64,000 nucleotides of DNA from CAYNLK01 sp964398055 (GTDB lineage: Bacteria > Chloroflexota > Anaerolineae > 4572-78 > J111). The notes under the pieces were generated by a model. The model worked only from the letters and a program-made list of their open reading frames with translations. It made no database searches and was not told where the DNA came from. Shown here in pieces: positions 26,800 to 34,102 of the stretch. The stretch is taken from assembly GCA_964398055.1 (NCBI GenBank), contig CAYNLK010000006.1, positions 1-64,000 of the forward strand, read 5' to 3'. Both the position numbers and the translations under genes were made by a program. Every line of letters starts with the position of its first letter. The stretch's first letter is position 1.

Positions 26800-27384
26800 T
26801 TACGCTTCCCAGGTAACGTTATGGTAGATTTTACTGAGCGGTATCTCTACCTGAACCGACTCCAATTTCAGGACATCATCAGCTTTGGTCAGGATCAGCA
26901 GTTTCCACTCTTTTTCACTCACTTTGCGGAAATATTCAACCTGGATGCGGTCCTGGTCGATGAGAACGTATTCCTCAAAGCTGTCGAGAGTCCAATAAGC
27001 CTGAAATTTGTCGCCCCGATCATAAGCCGCGGTCGATTCCGACAGAACTTCGATGATGACTTTAGGGTTGGTTATGGTATCTGTACGATCTTTTAAAAAT
27101 TTGAGGTCACCGCAGACTATCATAACATCTGGATAAGTAAATAACTTCTTTTGGTGAATCCATAGCCGCAAATCGCTCACAAAAACTTCACAAAGTCTTG
27201 TTTCAAAAGCATTCGTCAATGCGGTCGATATGTTTCGAATAATCCTATTGTGATTGACCGAAGCGCCAGCCAGGGCCACAATTTGCCCCTGGCGATACTC
27301 GCTTTTGTATTCCGCCTTCTCCTCAAGGACCAGATACTCTTCAGGGGTATAATGGTCATAATGCTCACTATCCTGCGCTAACAT
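26800..27384 (-). CDS. Uma2 family (DUF820) putative endonuclease
   Basis: The 194-residue protein has the Uma2 layout: an N-terminal segment YTPEEYLVLEEKAEYKSEY, the conserved ASVNHNRIIRNI region, then the PD-(D/E)xK-like core FTYPDVMIVCGDL and NPKVIIEVLSEST with Asp and Glu in catalytic positions, and DKFQAYW further on. Uma2 proteins are abundant in Cyanobacteria and Chloroflexota; their role is not settled, and nuclease activity is inferred from fold. The gene stands alone on the minus strand. A 114-bp MITE-like element with flanking repeats lies only 20 nt upstream of its start. Confidence 0.85.
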   Translation of the reverse strand: MLAQDSEHYDHYTPEEYLVLEEKAEYKSEYRQGQIVALAGASVNHNRIIRNISTALTNAFETRLCEVFVSDLRLWIHQKKLFTYPDVMIVCGDLKFLKDRTDTITNPKVIIEVLSESTAAYDRGDKFQAYWTLDSFEEYVLIDQDRIQVEYFRKVSEKEWKLLILTKADDVLKLESVQVEIPLSKIYHNVTWEA

Positions 27385-27393
27385 CGAATTTTT

Positions 27394-27529
27394 CCTTTCA
27401 TTTGGGTGTGACCAAAATGAGTTTTAATGTAGGGGCCGCTTGGCGTGGCATTCGCCCTGGTTGGTTGGCCCAATTTGGGCGTTCGCCGAACGCCCCTACA
27501 ACTGAAATTGGTCACACCCCTTTCATTTG
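27394..27529. mobile_element. 114-bp MITE-like element with 11-bp direct repeats
   Basis: The element at 27405-27518 has perfect 11-bp terminal inverted repeats, GGTGTGACCAA (27405-27415) and TTGGTCACACC (27508-27518). It is flanked by identical 11-bp direct repeats CCTTTCATTTG at 27394-27404 and 27519-27529, which look like a target-site duplication. Inside, TGTAGGGGC and GCCCCTACA form a second inverted pair. No gene is encoded. Confidence 0.8.
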
Positions 27530-27599
27530 ACCCAGCTGTTTCCCATTTTACCTGATAAAAAGCCGTGAATCAAAAAAATAGAGCGAATTCGCCGGGTAT

Positions 27600-27628
27600 T
27601 TGACCAATCGTTCTGCCTCCGGTATAAT
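27600..27628 (+). promoter_or_regulatory. tRNA promoter
   Basis: TTGACC (27600-27605), a 17-nt spacer and TATAAT (27623-27628) lie directly before the tRNA. The predicted start is near 27635, seven bases upstream of the mature 5' end. Confidence 0.8.
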
Positions 27629-27641
27629 TTGGCTAGTGGAT

Positions 27642-27718
27642 GGGCGGTTAGCTCAGTTGGCTAGAGCGCCTCGCTTACACCGAGGAGGTCACAAGTTCGA
27701 GTCTTGTACCGCCCACCA
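27642..27718 (+). tRNA. tRNA-Val (anticodon UAC)
   Basis: A complete cloverleaf is visible. The acceptor stem pairs GGGCGGT (27642-27648) with ACCGCCC (27708-27714), followed by discriminator A and an encoded CCA (27716-27718). The anticodon arm CCTCG-CTTACAC-CGAGG places TAC as the anticodon. The T arm contains GTTCGAGTC. The D arm has AGCTCAGTTGGC. It stands alone with its own promoter and terminator. Confidence 0.97.
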
Positions 27719-27748
27719 AATTAATAACCCGATACGGGTAGTAAAACT

Positions 27749-27783
27749 AAAGCCGCCTCCAAACAGGGGTGGCTTTTTGTTTT
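27749..27783 (+). terminator. Intrinsic terminator after tRNA-Val
   Basis: AAAGCCGCC (27749-27757) pairs with GGTGGCTTT (27768-27776), with one G-T pair. A T-rich tail (TTTTTGTTTTT) follows. Confidence 0.8.
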
Positions 27784-27990
27784 TGAATTGAGTCAGGAAG
27801 TATGTATGGCTCTCTCACTGTCCCGACTATTTACCCAAATCTTTGTTGCATAATAACAAAAAAATTGCTGTACAATACTCTGGGCGCTTCTAATTGCCTT
27901 TAGCCGTATACCACGGGTCAAGAATCTAGTACAACGGTGTCAAATGAGGCTGGTAACAATAGAATGCAAACAGAATGAACCTCGCGGCGT

Positions 27991-28941
27991 TTATCGAACA
28001 ACCTTGAAATTGCGCATCCGCTCAATGGAAATGTTAGGCATAACAGCTTTGAATTCGCTCAAGGTGAATTGGGCGCCGCCGGGCGATAGGGTATTGGCTG
28101 CGCCAGCTGCGACGGCTCGGCGTAAGGCATCGGCAGCCGGCAGCCCCATTTCAAAACCGGTCACCAAGCCGGCCAGAAATGAATCGCCGCTACCAACTGC
28201 ACTAATCGTCGGCAAGGTAGGTGGTTTGGCCCACCAACCTCCATTACCATTGACCACTACCGCCCCTCGTTTACCTAAGGTTATGACCACCGTCTCGACA
28301 CCCTTGTGCCGAAATTCAGCCGCCGCCTGCACGGCGTGGCGGGGATGATCAATATTTTCCCCTAAGATTTCCCCGGCTTCGGCGGCATTGATCTTGAGAC
28401 CGGCCGGTCGGGCAGCCAAAGCCGCCAGCAGGGCAGGCCCGCCGGTATCGACCCACACCGGACGTCCAATGGCCTGAACTGCGGCAATGAGGTCAGCCGG
28501 AGCATCGGGGGGACAGCCCGGGGGCAGGCTGCCGGATAGACAAACAACTTTAGCCTGGCTGGTCACTTTGACCACATCAGTCTGAAAACGAGACCAATCG
28601 CCGGTTGAGATAGCCATCCCTCTTTCATAAATCTCAAAGAGCTGTTTGTTCTCGGTTGAGATAATAATGGTACAGGTACGGGTTTCGGTCTCAAGCCAGG
28701 TCCATGTGCCGGATAAACCCTCCTGTTGGGCCAACTCTGCCACCAGACGGCCGGTGTGCCCTCCCAACATGCTGGCGCACATGGCCTGGCCACCCAAGAG
28801 ATGAATGGCCCGCGCCACGTTGAAGCCCTTGCCGCCGGCAGCAACAATGGTTCGGGTTGGCCGGGTCACTATGCCGGGCTGAAGATTTGGCACCAGCAGG
28901 GTGCGATCAATAGCGGGGTTGGGCGTGAGGCACAGGATCAT
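27991..28941 (-). CDS. PfkB family kinase, 1-phosphofructokinase/tagatose-6-phosphate kinase-like
   Basis: The start is placed at ATG 28941 (316 residues), which overlaps the upstream stop as ATGA. An open frame to 29070 is a shadow of the neighbour. The protein opens MILCLTPNPAIDRTL, the signature of the FruK/LacC branch. It has AAGGKGFNVARAIHLLGG near residues 35-52 and the catalytic block VGSGDSFLAGLVTGF near 250. This branch phosphorylates fructose-1-phosphate or tagatose-6-phosphate with ATP. With an aldolase of the LacD/YihT type two genes upstream, tagatose-6-phosphate or a similar ketohexose phosphate is the natural guess. It is the last gene of a minus-strand operon. Confidence 0.82.
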   Translation of the reverse strand: MILCLTPNPAIDRTLLVPNLQPGIVTRPTRTIVAAGGKGFNVARAIHLLGGQAMCASMLGGHTGRLVAELAQQEGLSGTWTWLETETRTCTIIISTENKQLFEIYERGMAISTGDWSRFQTDVVKVTSQAKVVCLSGSLPPGCPPDAPADLIAAVQAIGRPVWVDTGGPALLAALAARPAGLKINAAEAGEILGENIDHPRHAVQAAAEFRHKGVETVVITLGKRGAVVVNGNGGWWAKPPTLPTISAVGSGDSFLAGLVTGFEMGLPAADALRRAVAAGAANTLSPGGAQFTLSEFKAVMPNISIERMRNFKVVR

Positions 28942-29873
28942 CGTTTGCCGCCGTGGCCTAACAACGTTTGAGCTTCGGTTAAGGTGGCCTGGGCGGATGT
29001 GCCGCCCGCGGCGCGGGTTGACAGCGCCCCACAGGCGCAAGCCAACGCCAGGGCCTCGTCCAGGGGCCAATTGTGGAGGTAGCCATACAAAAAACCCGCA
29101 TCAAAACTGTCACCCGCTCCGGTTGTGTCAACCACTTCGACCTGAAAACCGGCGTTCTCGATACGTTTCTGCCCCTGCTGGCAGATTGCGCCGGCGGCGC
29201 CCCGTTTGACCACCACCGTCGGGATATTTTGGGCCAAAGTGGTTAACGCATCAGCGATGGTGGGCTGGCCAGTGATGGCCAGGGCTTCCTGTTCGTTGGG
29301 CAGGAAGACATCTATCTGCGACAGGGCTTCAGCCAGGCCACCGGCCCAACGTTCGCTGGGATCCCAGTTGGTGTCCATGGAAACGGTGCAGCCCAACGAG
29401 CGAGCCTCGGCCAGTAAGGCGGGCAGTTCGGCTTGTAGGGCATGGTGCAAGAAATAGCTGGTTGTGTGAACGTGGCGGGCCCGGCGCAGCAGCGCCCGGT
29501 CGACCTGCTCGGCTCGTAGAGTGTTGATCGCGCCCAGATAGGTAAGGATGGCCCGGTCGTTCACGTGAGAAAGAATAACCGTCAGACCCGTTTTGAGGGC
29601 TGGCTCAATCCGGATCCCGCTGGTATCGACGCCTCGTTCAGCCAGACTGGCCAGCATAAAACGGCCAAAGATGTCATCACCCACCACGCCGCTGTAGGCC
29701 ACGCGCAGCCCCAACCGGGCCGCGCCGCAGGCAAAAATCGTCCCGGAACCGCCGATAGTCAACGCGGCGTCAGCGATGATCTTTTCGGTTTGGCCAAAGG
29801 CAGGGGTAACGTCGCCGGTCAAGACCAGGTCAGGGTTGACTTCACCGATAACAAGTAGATCAATATCTGGCAT
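28938..29873 (-). CDS. PfkB family carbohydrate kinase (ribokinase-like)
   Basis: The protein has 311 residues from ATG 29873; GGAACAG lies a few bases upstream, and a TTG at 29888 is less likely. It has the ribokinase-family opening IDLLVIGEVNPDLVLTGD and a GGSGTIFACGAARLGLRVAY segment. The catalytic motif VDTTGAGDSFDAGFLYGY near residue 245 holds the base Asp. It probably phosphorylates a sugar or sugar acid such as fructose, ketodeoxygluconate or a pathway intermediate. It overlaps both neighbours and is tightly coupled to the aldolase and the second kinase. Two different PfkB kinases in one operon suggest two phosphorylation steps or two substrates. Confidence 0.85.
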   Translation of the reverse strand: MPDIDLLVIGEVNPDLVLTGDVTPAFGQTEKIIADAALTIGGSGTIFACGAARLGLRVAYSGVVGDDIFGRFMLASLAERGVDTSGIRIEPALKTGLTVILSHVNDRAILTYLGAINTLRAEQVDRALLRRARHVHTTSYFLHHALQAELPALLAEARSLGCTVSMDTNWDPSERWAGGLAEALSQIDVFLPNEQEALAITGQPTIADALTTLAQNIPTVVVKRGAAGAICQQGQKRIENAGFQVEVVDTTGAGDSFDAGFLYGYLHNWPLDEALALACACGALSTRAAGGTSAQATLTEAQTLLGHGGKR

Positions 29874-30819
29874 ACCAGTCTGTTCCAATGTCCGGCGCAG
29901 AGAAGAATTCGCTCCAGGGGCGAGCGAGCGCGTTACACAGGTCGGTTAACCGGTTCATCCGTTCATAAGCTGGCCCCTGCAAAAAGTCGATCCGGGCTTG
30001 GCCGGCCAGATCGACTGCCTCTTTCCAGACTGCCCGGCCTACGGCCACGCCGGAAGCGCCAGCCTGGCAAGCCACCGTCACTTGCCGCAGGTACGTTTCG
30101 TAGCTTACTCCTGCCGACAGCAGAATCCACGGAACGGTACTGGCTTGGGACAGTTCGGTGCAGGCCGCGCTCCAATCACGCTCGTCCGCTACCTCCAGTG
30201 GAAATTCAGCCTTCAATACATCGACGCCGTCAATCACCAACCGGCGAGCCGTTTCCACCACCACATAACGTTTTTCGGCAGACGATAATTTCTGACGAGC
30301 CGGGTCGAGTGAATACGACAGCGGTTCCAGCATCAGCGGTAGGTCGTAGCGGGTGCAGTCGGCGGCCACCTGCTGAACCAGGGCTTCTACAGCGGCGGCG
30401 GTGGGCGAGTCGGGATGGTAGTAGACCAGCAGCTTGACGGCACTAGCCCCCATGCGCCTGGCTTTTTCGATGCTCCAGCCGGGCAAGATACGGCTTTGTC
30501 TGGCGGCCGGCTCGCCGGTGTAGCCGGTAGCCTCGACCGCCACCACCAGACCCACCTTCCCCGGCAACACCCCCGCCGCCAGGCATTGGGCCGCGCCTAC
30601 TTCCGGGTCTAAGAGCACGGCGCTGGTCGCCGGGGCCAGGGCCGCAACCACCTGCTGTTTGAAGGCCGACATTTCGGCCGGGGTGACGGTATCAGGCGCA
30701 TCCGGCCGCAGGACGCGGCGCAGATTATTGCGGTGATCGAGGGCAAAGACGGCCAGCGCTCCCCGGTCGGTGGCGCATTGTTGGAGGCCGCGTAATTTGC
30801 CGATTGAGAGAGAAGGCAT
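29860..30819 (-). CDS. Class I aldolase of the LacD/YihT family
   Basis: The 319-residue protein resembles tagatose-1,6-bisphosphate aldolase (LacD) and 6-deoxy-6-sulfofructose-1-phosphate aldolase (YihT). It opens with a FALDHRNNLRR segment (25-35). A Schiff-base candidate Lys203 lies in GVDVLKAEFP, the position of the catalytic Lys in LacD, and Lys129 lies in SAVKLLVYYHP. The enzyme should split a ketose phosphate into dihydroxyacetone phosphate and an aldehyde. The downstream LacC/FruK-type kinase would supply a bisphosphate substrate. Sulfosugar use is an alternative, but no sulfoquinovosidase or sulfolactaldehyde reductase is in the window. Confidence 0.82.
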   Translation of the reverse strand: MPSLSIGKLRGLQQCATDRGALAVFALDHRNNLRRVLRPDAPDTVTPAEMSAFKQQVVAALAPATSAVLLDPEVGAAQCLAAGVLPGKVGLVVAVEATGYTGEPAARQSRILPGWSIEKARRMGASAVKLLVYYHPDSPTAAAVEALVQQVAADCTRYDLPLMLEPLSYSLDPARQKLSSAEKRYVVVETARRLVIDGVDVLKAEFPLEVADERDWSAACTELSQASTVPWILLSAGVSYETYLRQVTVACQAGASGVAVGRAVWKEAVDLAGQARIDFLQGPAYERMNRLTDLCNALARPWSEFFSAPDIGTDWYARY

Positions 30820-30835
30820 GGTTAATCCCCCTTAT

Positions 30836-32002
30836 TTAGAGAATGATAATCTCGCGGCGGAAAGAGGTCAGCTCCTCGATACCGTTTTCGGTCACCAGGA
30901 TGCCGTCTTCATAGCGTAAGCCATATTGACCATCGCTCAGCCAAACGTCAACGTTGAACTGCATCCCCGGTTGAATCACCAGCTCACTGCCCGCCCCCAG
31001 CCATAGGCCCTCCACTTCCGAATTGCCGGTGCCGTGGGCCGGGCCATACAGGGTGAACTCTTCAAAGCCGTAGCGAGCCAGGGTAGCGTGGTAGTTCTTG
31101 AAGACGTCACGCCCGACAACCCCGGGCCGGATGTCCCGCAGCGCCCCTTCGACCCCTTCCAGGGCGACGCTCATTAACTTGTGCACTTGCTCCGGCGGGT
31201 TGCCAATGGAGAAGGGACGGCACATGTTGCCACAGTAGCCCATATAGCGGGCCCCAAAAGTCAATTGCACCAACTCATTGCGCTTAATCCGGCGGTTGGT
31301 AGAACGGCACAGGCTCTGGCGGGTATTGGGGCCTGAACAGACCCAGATGGGGTACGACGTCCCCTCGGCCCCCATGCGGCGCATGGTGATATGGGCCTGG
31401 GCCTCTATTTCCCACTCTGTCTGCCCGACGCTAACGCCGTTGAGCGCGTCAATCATGGCCTGTTCGGTGATCTGGTAGGCTTTTCGAATGACCGCCAGCT
31501 CGTATTCAGATTTAATAGCCCGTACTCGCAGCAAAAGGTCGTCGGCGGGGATTATCTGGGCTTCTGGGGCGGCCCGCTGGAGTTCCGCAAATATGGCATG
31601 GGGGAAGATGTTCCAATCGGTCAAGCCAATCCGGCGCACCGGCCCCCGGCAGACGGCCGCCAGAATCGCTTTGAAATCCTCATATTTTACCTCGGGCACC
31701 CAGTCGGGGGCCGAACTTTCCACAAAGACCGGATGAATGTGCAGCTGCTTGATCCGCGAGAATTGTTGGGCAAATTCGAATGACTCAGGCCCGCCGGTAA
31801 TCAGGGCGGCCGGGCCTTCCCGGGGAACTACCACCCCGGCAAAGTCGAAGAAAGGCCAGAAATCGGCCAGATATCGACTGCTGGCCGGTTCAGACTCCGA
31901 GGAATAGGTGAGCAATACATCCAGATCGGCTTGGCTCATCTCCTCCTGGAGGCGGGTGACCCGGCGTTCGTAGTCGGAATCTGGGATCATTTGAGTTCGC
32001 AT
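30836..32002 (-). CDS. M24-fold (Xaa-Pro peptidase/creatinase) protein lacking two metal ligands
   Basis: The protein has 388 residues from ATG 32002, chosen for the GGAGG directly upstream. An N-terminal creatinase-like domain (1-165) precedes a pita-bread C-terminal domain. In M24 metallopeptidases the metal site is Asp, Asp, His, Glu, Glu. Here the first Asp position (DxG) is Thr248 in LVQLTFGARY and the second (SDxTR) is Asn259 in YCGNMCRPF. His323 (AHGTG) and Glu365 (RYEDG) are kept, and the first Glu position is Asp352. This is close to the creatinase situation, where the fold works without metal. The protein is therefore probably not a classic aminopeptidase. Its place between sugar permeases and the aldolase suggests hydrolysis of a C-N bond in the imported compound. 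Confidence 0.78.
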   Translation of the reverse strand: MRTQMIPDSDYERRVTRLQEEMSQADLDVLLTYSSESEPASSRYLADFWPFFDFAGVVVPREGPAALITGGPESFEFAQQFSRIKQLHIHPVFVESSAPDWVPEVKYEDFKAILAAVCRGPVRRIGLTDWNIFPHAIFAELQRAAPEAQIIPADDLLLRVRAIKSEYELAVIRKAYQITEQAMIDALNGVSVGQTEWEIEAQAHITMRRMGAEGTSYPIWVCSGPNTRQSLCRSTNRRIKRNELVQLTFGARYMGYCGNMCRPFSIGNPPEQVHKLMSVALEGVEGALRDIRPGVVGRDVFKNYHATLARYGFEEFTLYGPAHGTGNSEVEGLWLGAGSELVIQPGMQFNVDVWLSDGQYGLRYEDGILVTENGIEELTSFRREIIIL

Positions 32003-32023
32003 GGTGTTATCCTCCAAAAAATA

Positions 32024-32058
32024 GACCGCCGACGGCAGACCACCGACCACCGAAAGGC
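32024..32058. repeat. Heptanucleotide repeat in the permease-M24 gap
   Basis: Five 7-nt units follow each other: GACCGCC, GACGGCA, GACCACC, GACCACC, GAAAGGC. The repeat lies in the 130-nt gap between the permease and M24 genes. A related tract in the opposite orientation lies at 38108-38135. Confidence 0.75.
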
Positions 32059-32132
32059 ATTTTCATTATCGATGGTGCGCCATCAAGCTCGTAATGATTC
32101 CCTCGTAAATTGAGACCGGTAATGTGAGGCGC

Positions 32133-33002
32133 TTATTTCACCGCGCCGGCCGTTAAGCCGCGAATGATGAATCTTTGGAAAAGGAGAGCCAGGATGACCG
32201 GCGGCAAGCTCGCCAGCACGCCGGCCGCGGCGATGCGCAGGTATTCAAGCCCCAGTTTGGTGCTGAATTCGCCAATCAGAACGGGTAGTGTTTTGGCGTC
32301 AGCCGTGGTCAGAATAAAGGCGTAAAGATACTCGTTCCAGGCGGCGATGAAAGCAAAAACAGCCACACTGACTAAACCCGGCCCGGCGAGGGGTAAGACG
32401 ACGCGAAATAACGCCCCCAGGCGGGTACAGCCATCGATGCGGGCGGCGTCCTCCAATTCCGACGGGATCGCGGCAAAGTAACTCCGCATCAACCAGACGA
32501 CCAGGGGCAGGATAAAACTGAGATAGACGAGCATCAGACCCAGACGTGTGTCGAGCAAATTGAAGTAGCGCAGAATCATATAGATCGGAATGACAATGGC
32601 GATGGGCGGCAGCAGTTGGGCCCCCATCATCATCGCCACGTAAACGCTGCTGCCGGGAAACTTGAGCCGGGCCAGGGCATAAGCCGACAACACCCCGAGC
32701 ATAAGGCAGGTAAAGGTAGCCGAAAAAGCAATGATCGTGGAGTTAGTTAAGGTCCGTAAGAACAAGTCGGCGTTAACATTGGCGCCACCCTGGCTAAAGA
32801 AAAGTTCGTAGTAATTGTCCAGGGTCAGGCGGCGTGGTATCCAGCGGAGCGGAACCTGTAACAAATCTATTCTATAAGAAAAAGAGGAGATGATTAGCCA
32901 CAGATAAGGGGCTACCGTCCAGATAATAATGACCAGGACGGCCAGGTAGAGCAATAATTGTTGCAGGAATCTTTTGTACTTGCGGTTTTTGATCATGGTC
33001 AA
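32133..33002 (-). CDS. Carbohydrate ABC transporter permease, MalG type
   Basis: The 289-residue protein has six predicted membrane spans (first near 14-36). The EAA loop that contacts the ATPase reads LEDAARIDGCTRLGALFRVV. Length and motif fit the MalG/UgpE group of sugar ABC transporters. It overlaps the upstream MalF-type gene by 4 nt (ATGA), so the two are translationally coupled. It imports an oligosaccharide, sugar or related compound together with the binding protein encoded upstream. No ATP-binding subunit lies in the cluster, so a shared MsmX/MalK-like ATPase from elsewhere must energise it. Confidence 0.92.
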   Translation of the reverse strand: MTMIKNRKYKRFLQQLLLYLAVLVIIIWTVAPYLWLIISSFSYRIDLLQVPLRWIPRRLTLDNYYELFFSQGGANVNADLFLRTLTNSTIIAFSATFTCLMLGVLSAYALARLKFPGSSVYVAMMMGAQLLPPIAIVIPIYMILRYFNLLDTRLGLMLVYLSFILPLVVWLMRSYFAAIPSELEDAARIDGCTRLGALFRVVLPLAGPGLVSVAVFAFIAAWNEYLYAFILTTADAKTLPVLIGEFSTKLGLEYLRIAAAGVLASLPPVILALLFQRFIIRGLTAGAVK

Positions 33003-33970
33003 TACTCGACGATGCTGCGATAAGCCGACCGAATATAGAAAGTGGCCGGCACCAAAATGATCAGGCCGGTCAGATAGGCGATGGAAGCCCCGTAACCAAA
33101 GCGCAACGAGCGGAAGGTTTGGGCGTAAATGCGTAGCGACAACAGTTCAGTGGAGCTGGCCGGTCCGCCGCTAGTAATGATTTGCACCAACTCAAATGTT
33201 TGGAAGCCCCACAGCGTTTGCAGGAAGCCGATAATCATGATGACCGGGATCAACATACGCAGGGTTATGTGAGAAAATCGCTGCCAGGCCGATGCGCCGT
33301 CTACTTTGGCAGCCTCGTAAATATCGCCGGGAATCCCTTGCAAAGCGGCCAACACTAATAACACCGTAAAAGGGGTTTCTTTCCAGACGTTGGACAGAAT
33401 TATGAGCACCATAGCCATCGTTGGGCTACCTAACCAAATTTGATACTTAGTTATAATTCCAAGCTGGGTTAGGAGGGCATTGAGGGCGCCGTAGTCGGCA
33501 TTGTAAATCCATTGCCACATAGCGGCATTAACGATGGAAGGGATGGCCCAGGGTAATATGATCAGACCGCGGACAAAGCCGCGGCCCTTGAAACTTTGGT
33601 TCAAGACCAGGGCAATCGCAATCCCCAAGATCAATTCCAGGATCACGGAAGTCACACTAAAAATCGTGGTTATCTTGAGCGAATTCAAAAAGCGGGCATC
33701 GTGAAGCAGGTTCCAGTAATTTTCCAGGCCAACAAAGCCATTTGTCTCGGGCCGGCCTACATCGTACCGCCAGAGGCTCAAGACCAATGAGGTGACAAAA
33801 GGGATTAACACCACTCCAAATATAGCCATTAGCGTGGGGGTGGTCAGGGCTATTCCCAACCAGCGCTGGTTATTCATCAGCCTTAGCCAGGAAGACGTTC
33901 TGTCGCTCTTGCGGCTGGGGGCCAGGTTACTACGGTCGTCCGGGTTCAGATCAAGTGGGTGACTCTTCAT
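32999..33970 (-). CDS. Carbohydrate ABC transporter permease, MalF/UgpA type
   Basis: The 323-residue protein has a polar N-terminus of ~30 residues (with the odd segment DLNPDDRSNLAPSRKSDRTS) and six membrane spans. The EAA loop YEAAKVDGASAWQRFSHI marks it as the MalF/UgpA partner of the next gene. The FQTFELVQIITSGGPASST stretch is typical of the group. It is separated from the upstream binding-protein gene by 132 nt that contain a strong hairpin (34004-34042). That arrangement is common where binding protein must be made in excess over permease. Confidence 0.92.
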   Translation of the reverse strand: MKSHPLDLNPDDRSNLAPSRKSDRTSSWLRLMNNQRWLGIALTTPTLMAIFGVVLIPFVTSLVLSLWRYDVGRPETNGFVGLENYWNLLHDARFLNSLKITTIFSVTSVILELILGIAIALVLNQSFKGRGFVRGLIILPWAIPSIVNAAMWQWIYNADYGALNALLTQLGIITKYQIWLGSPTMAMVLIILSNVWKETPFTVLLVLAALQGIPGDIYEAAKVDGASAWQRFSHITLRMLIPVIMIIGFLQTLWGFQTFELVQIITSGGPASSTELLSLRIYAQTFRSLRFGYGASIAYLTGLIILVPATFYIRSAYRSIVEY

Positions 33971-34003
33971 CCATCAAACTCCGGCGAAGCCTCGATTGAT
34001 TAA

Positions 34004-34042
34004 CCCAAAGGGAGGAGAACCGAGGGGTTTCCCCCCTTTGGG
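34004..34042 (-). promoter_or_regulatory. Hairpin between binding-protein and permease genes
   Basis: CCCAAAGGG (34004-34012) pairs with CCCTTTGGG (34034-34042), and inner bases GGAGAACC and GGTTTCC extend the stem. There is no strong T-tract after it on the minus strand. It probably protects the upstream binding-protein mRNA from 3' decay or lowers read-through into the permease genes. Confidence 0.6.
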
Positions 34043-34102
34043 AAACAAGGAGGAGGTTTAGTCAGATAAAGTCCGGGGGCATACGACCTCCCGTTGGGCG
34101 AG

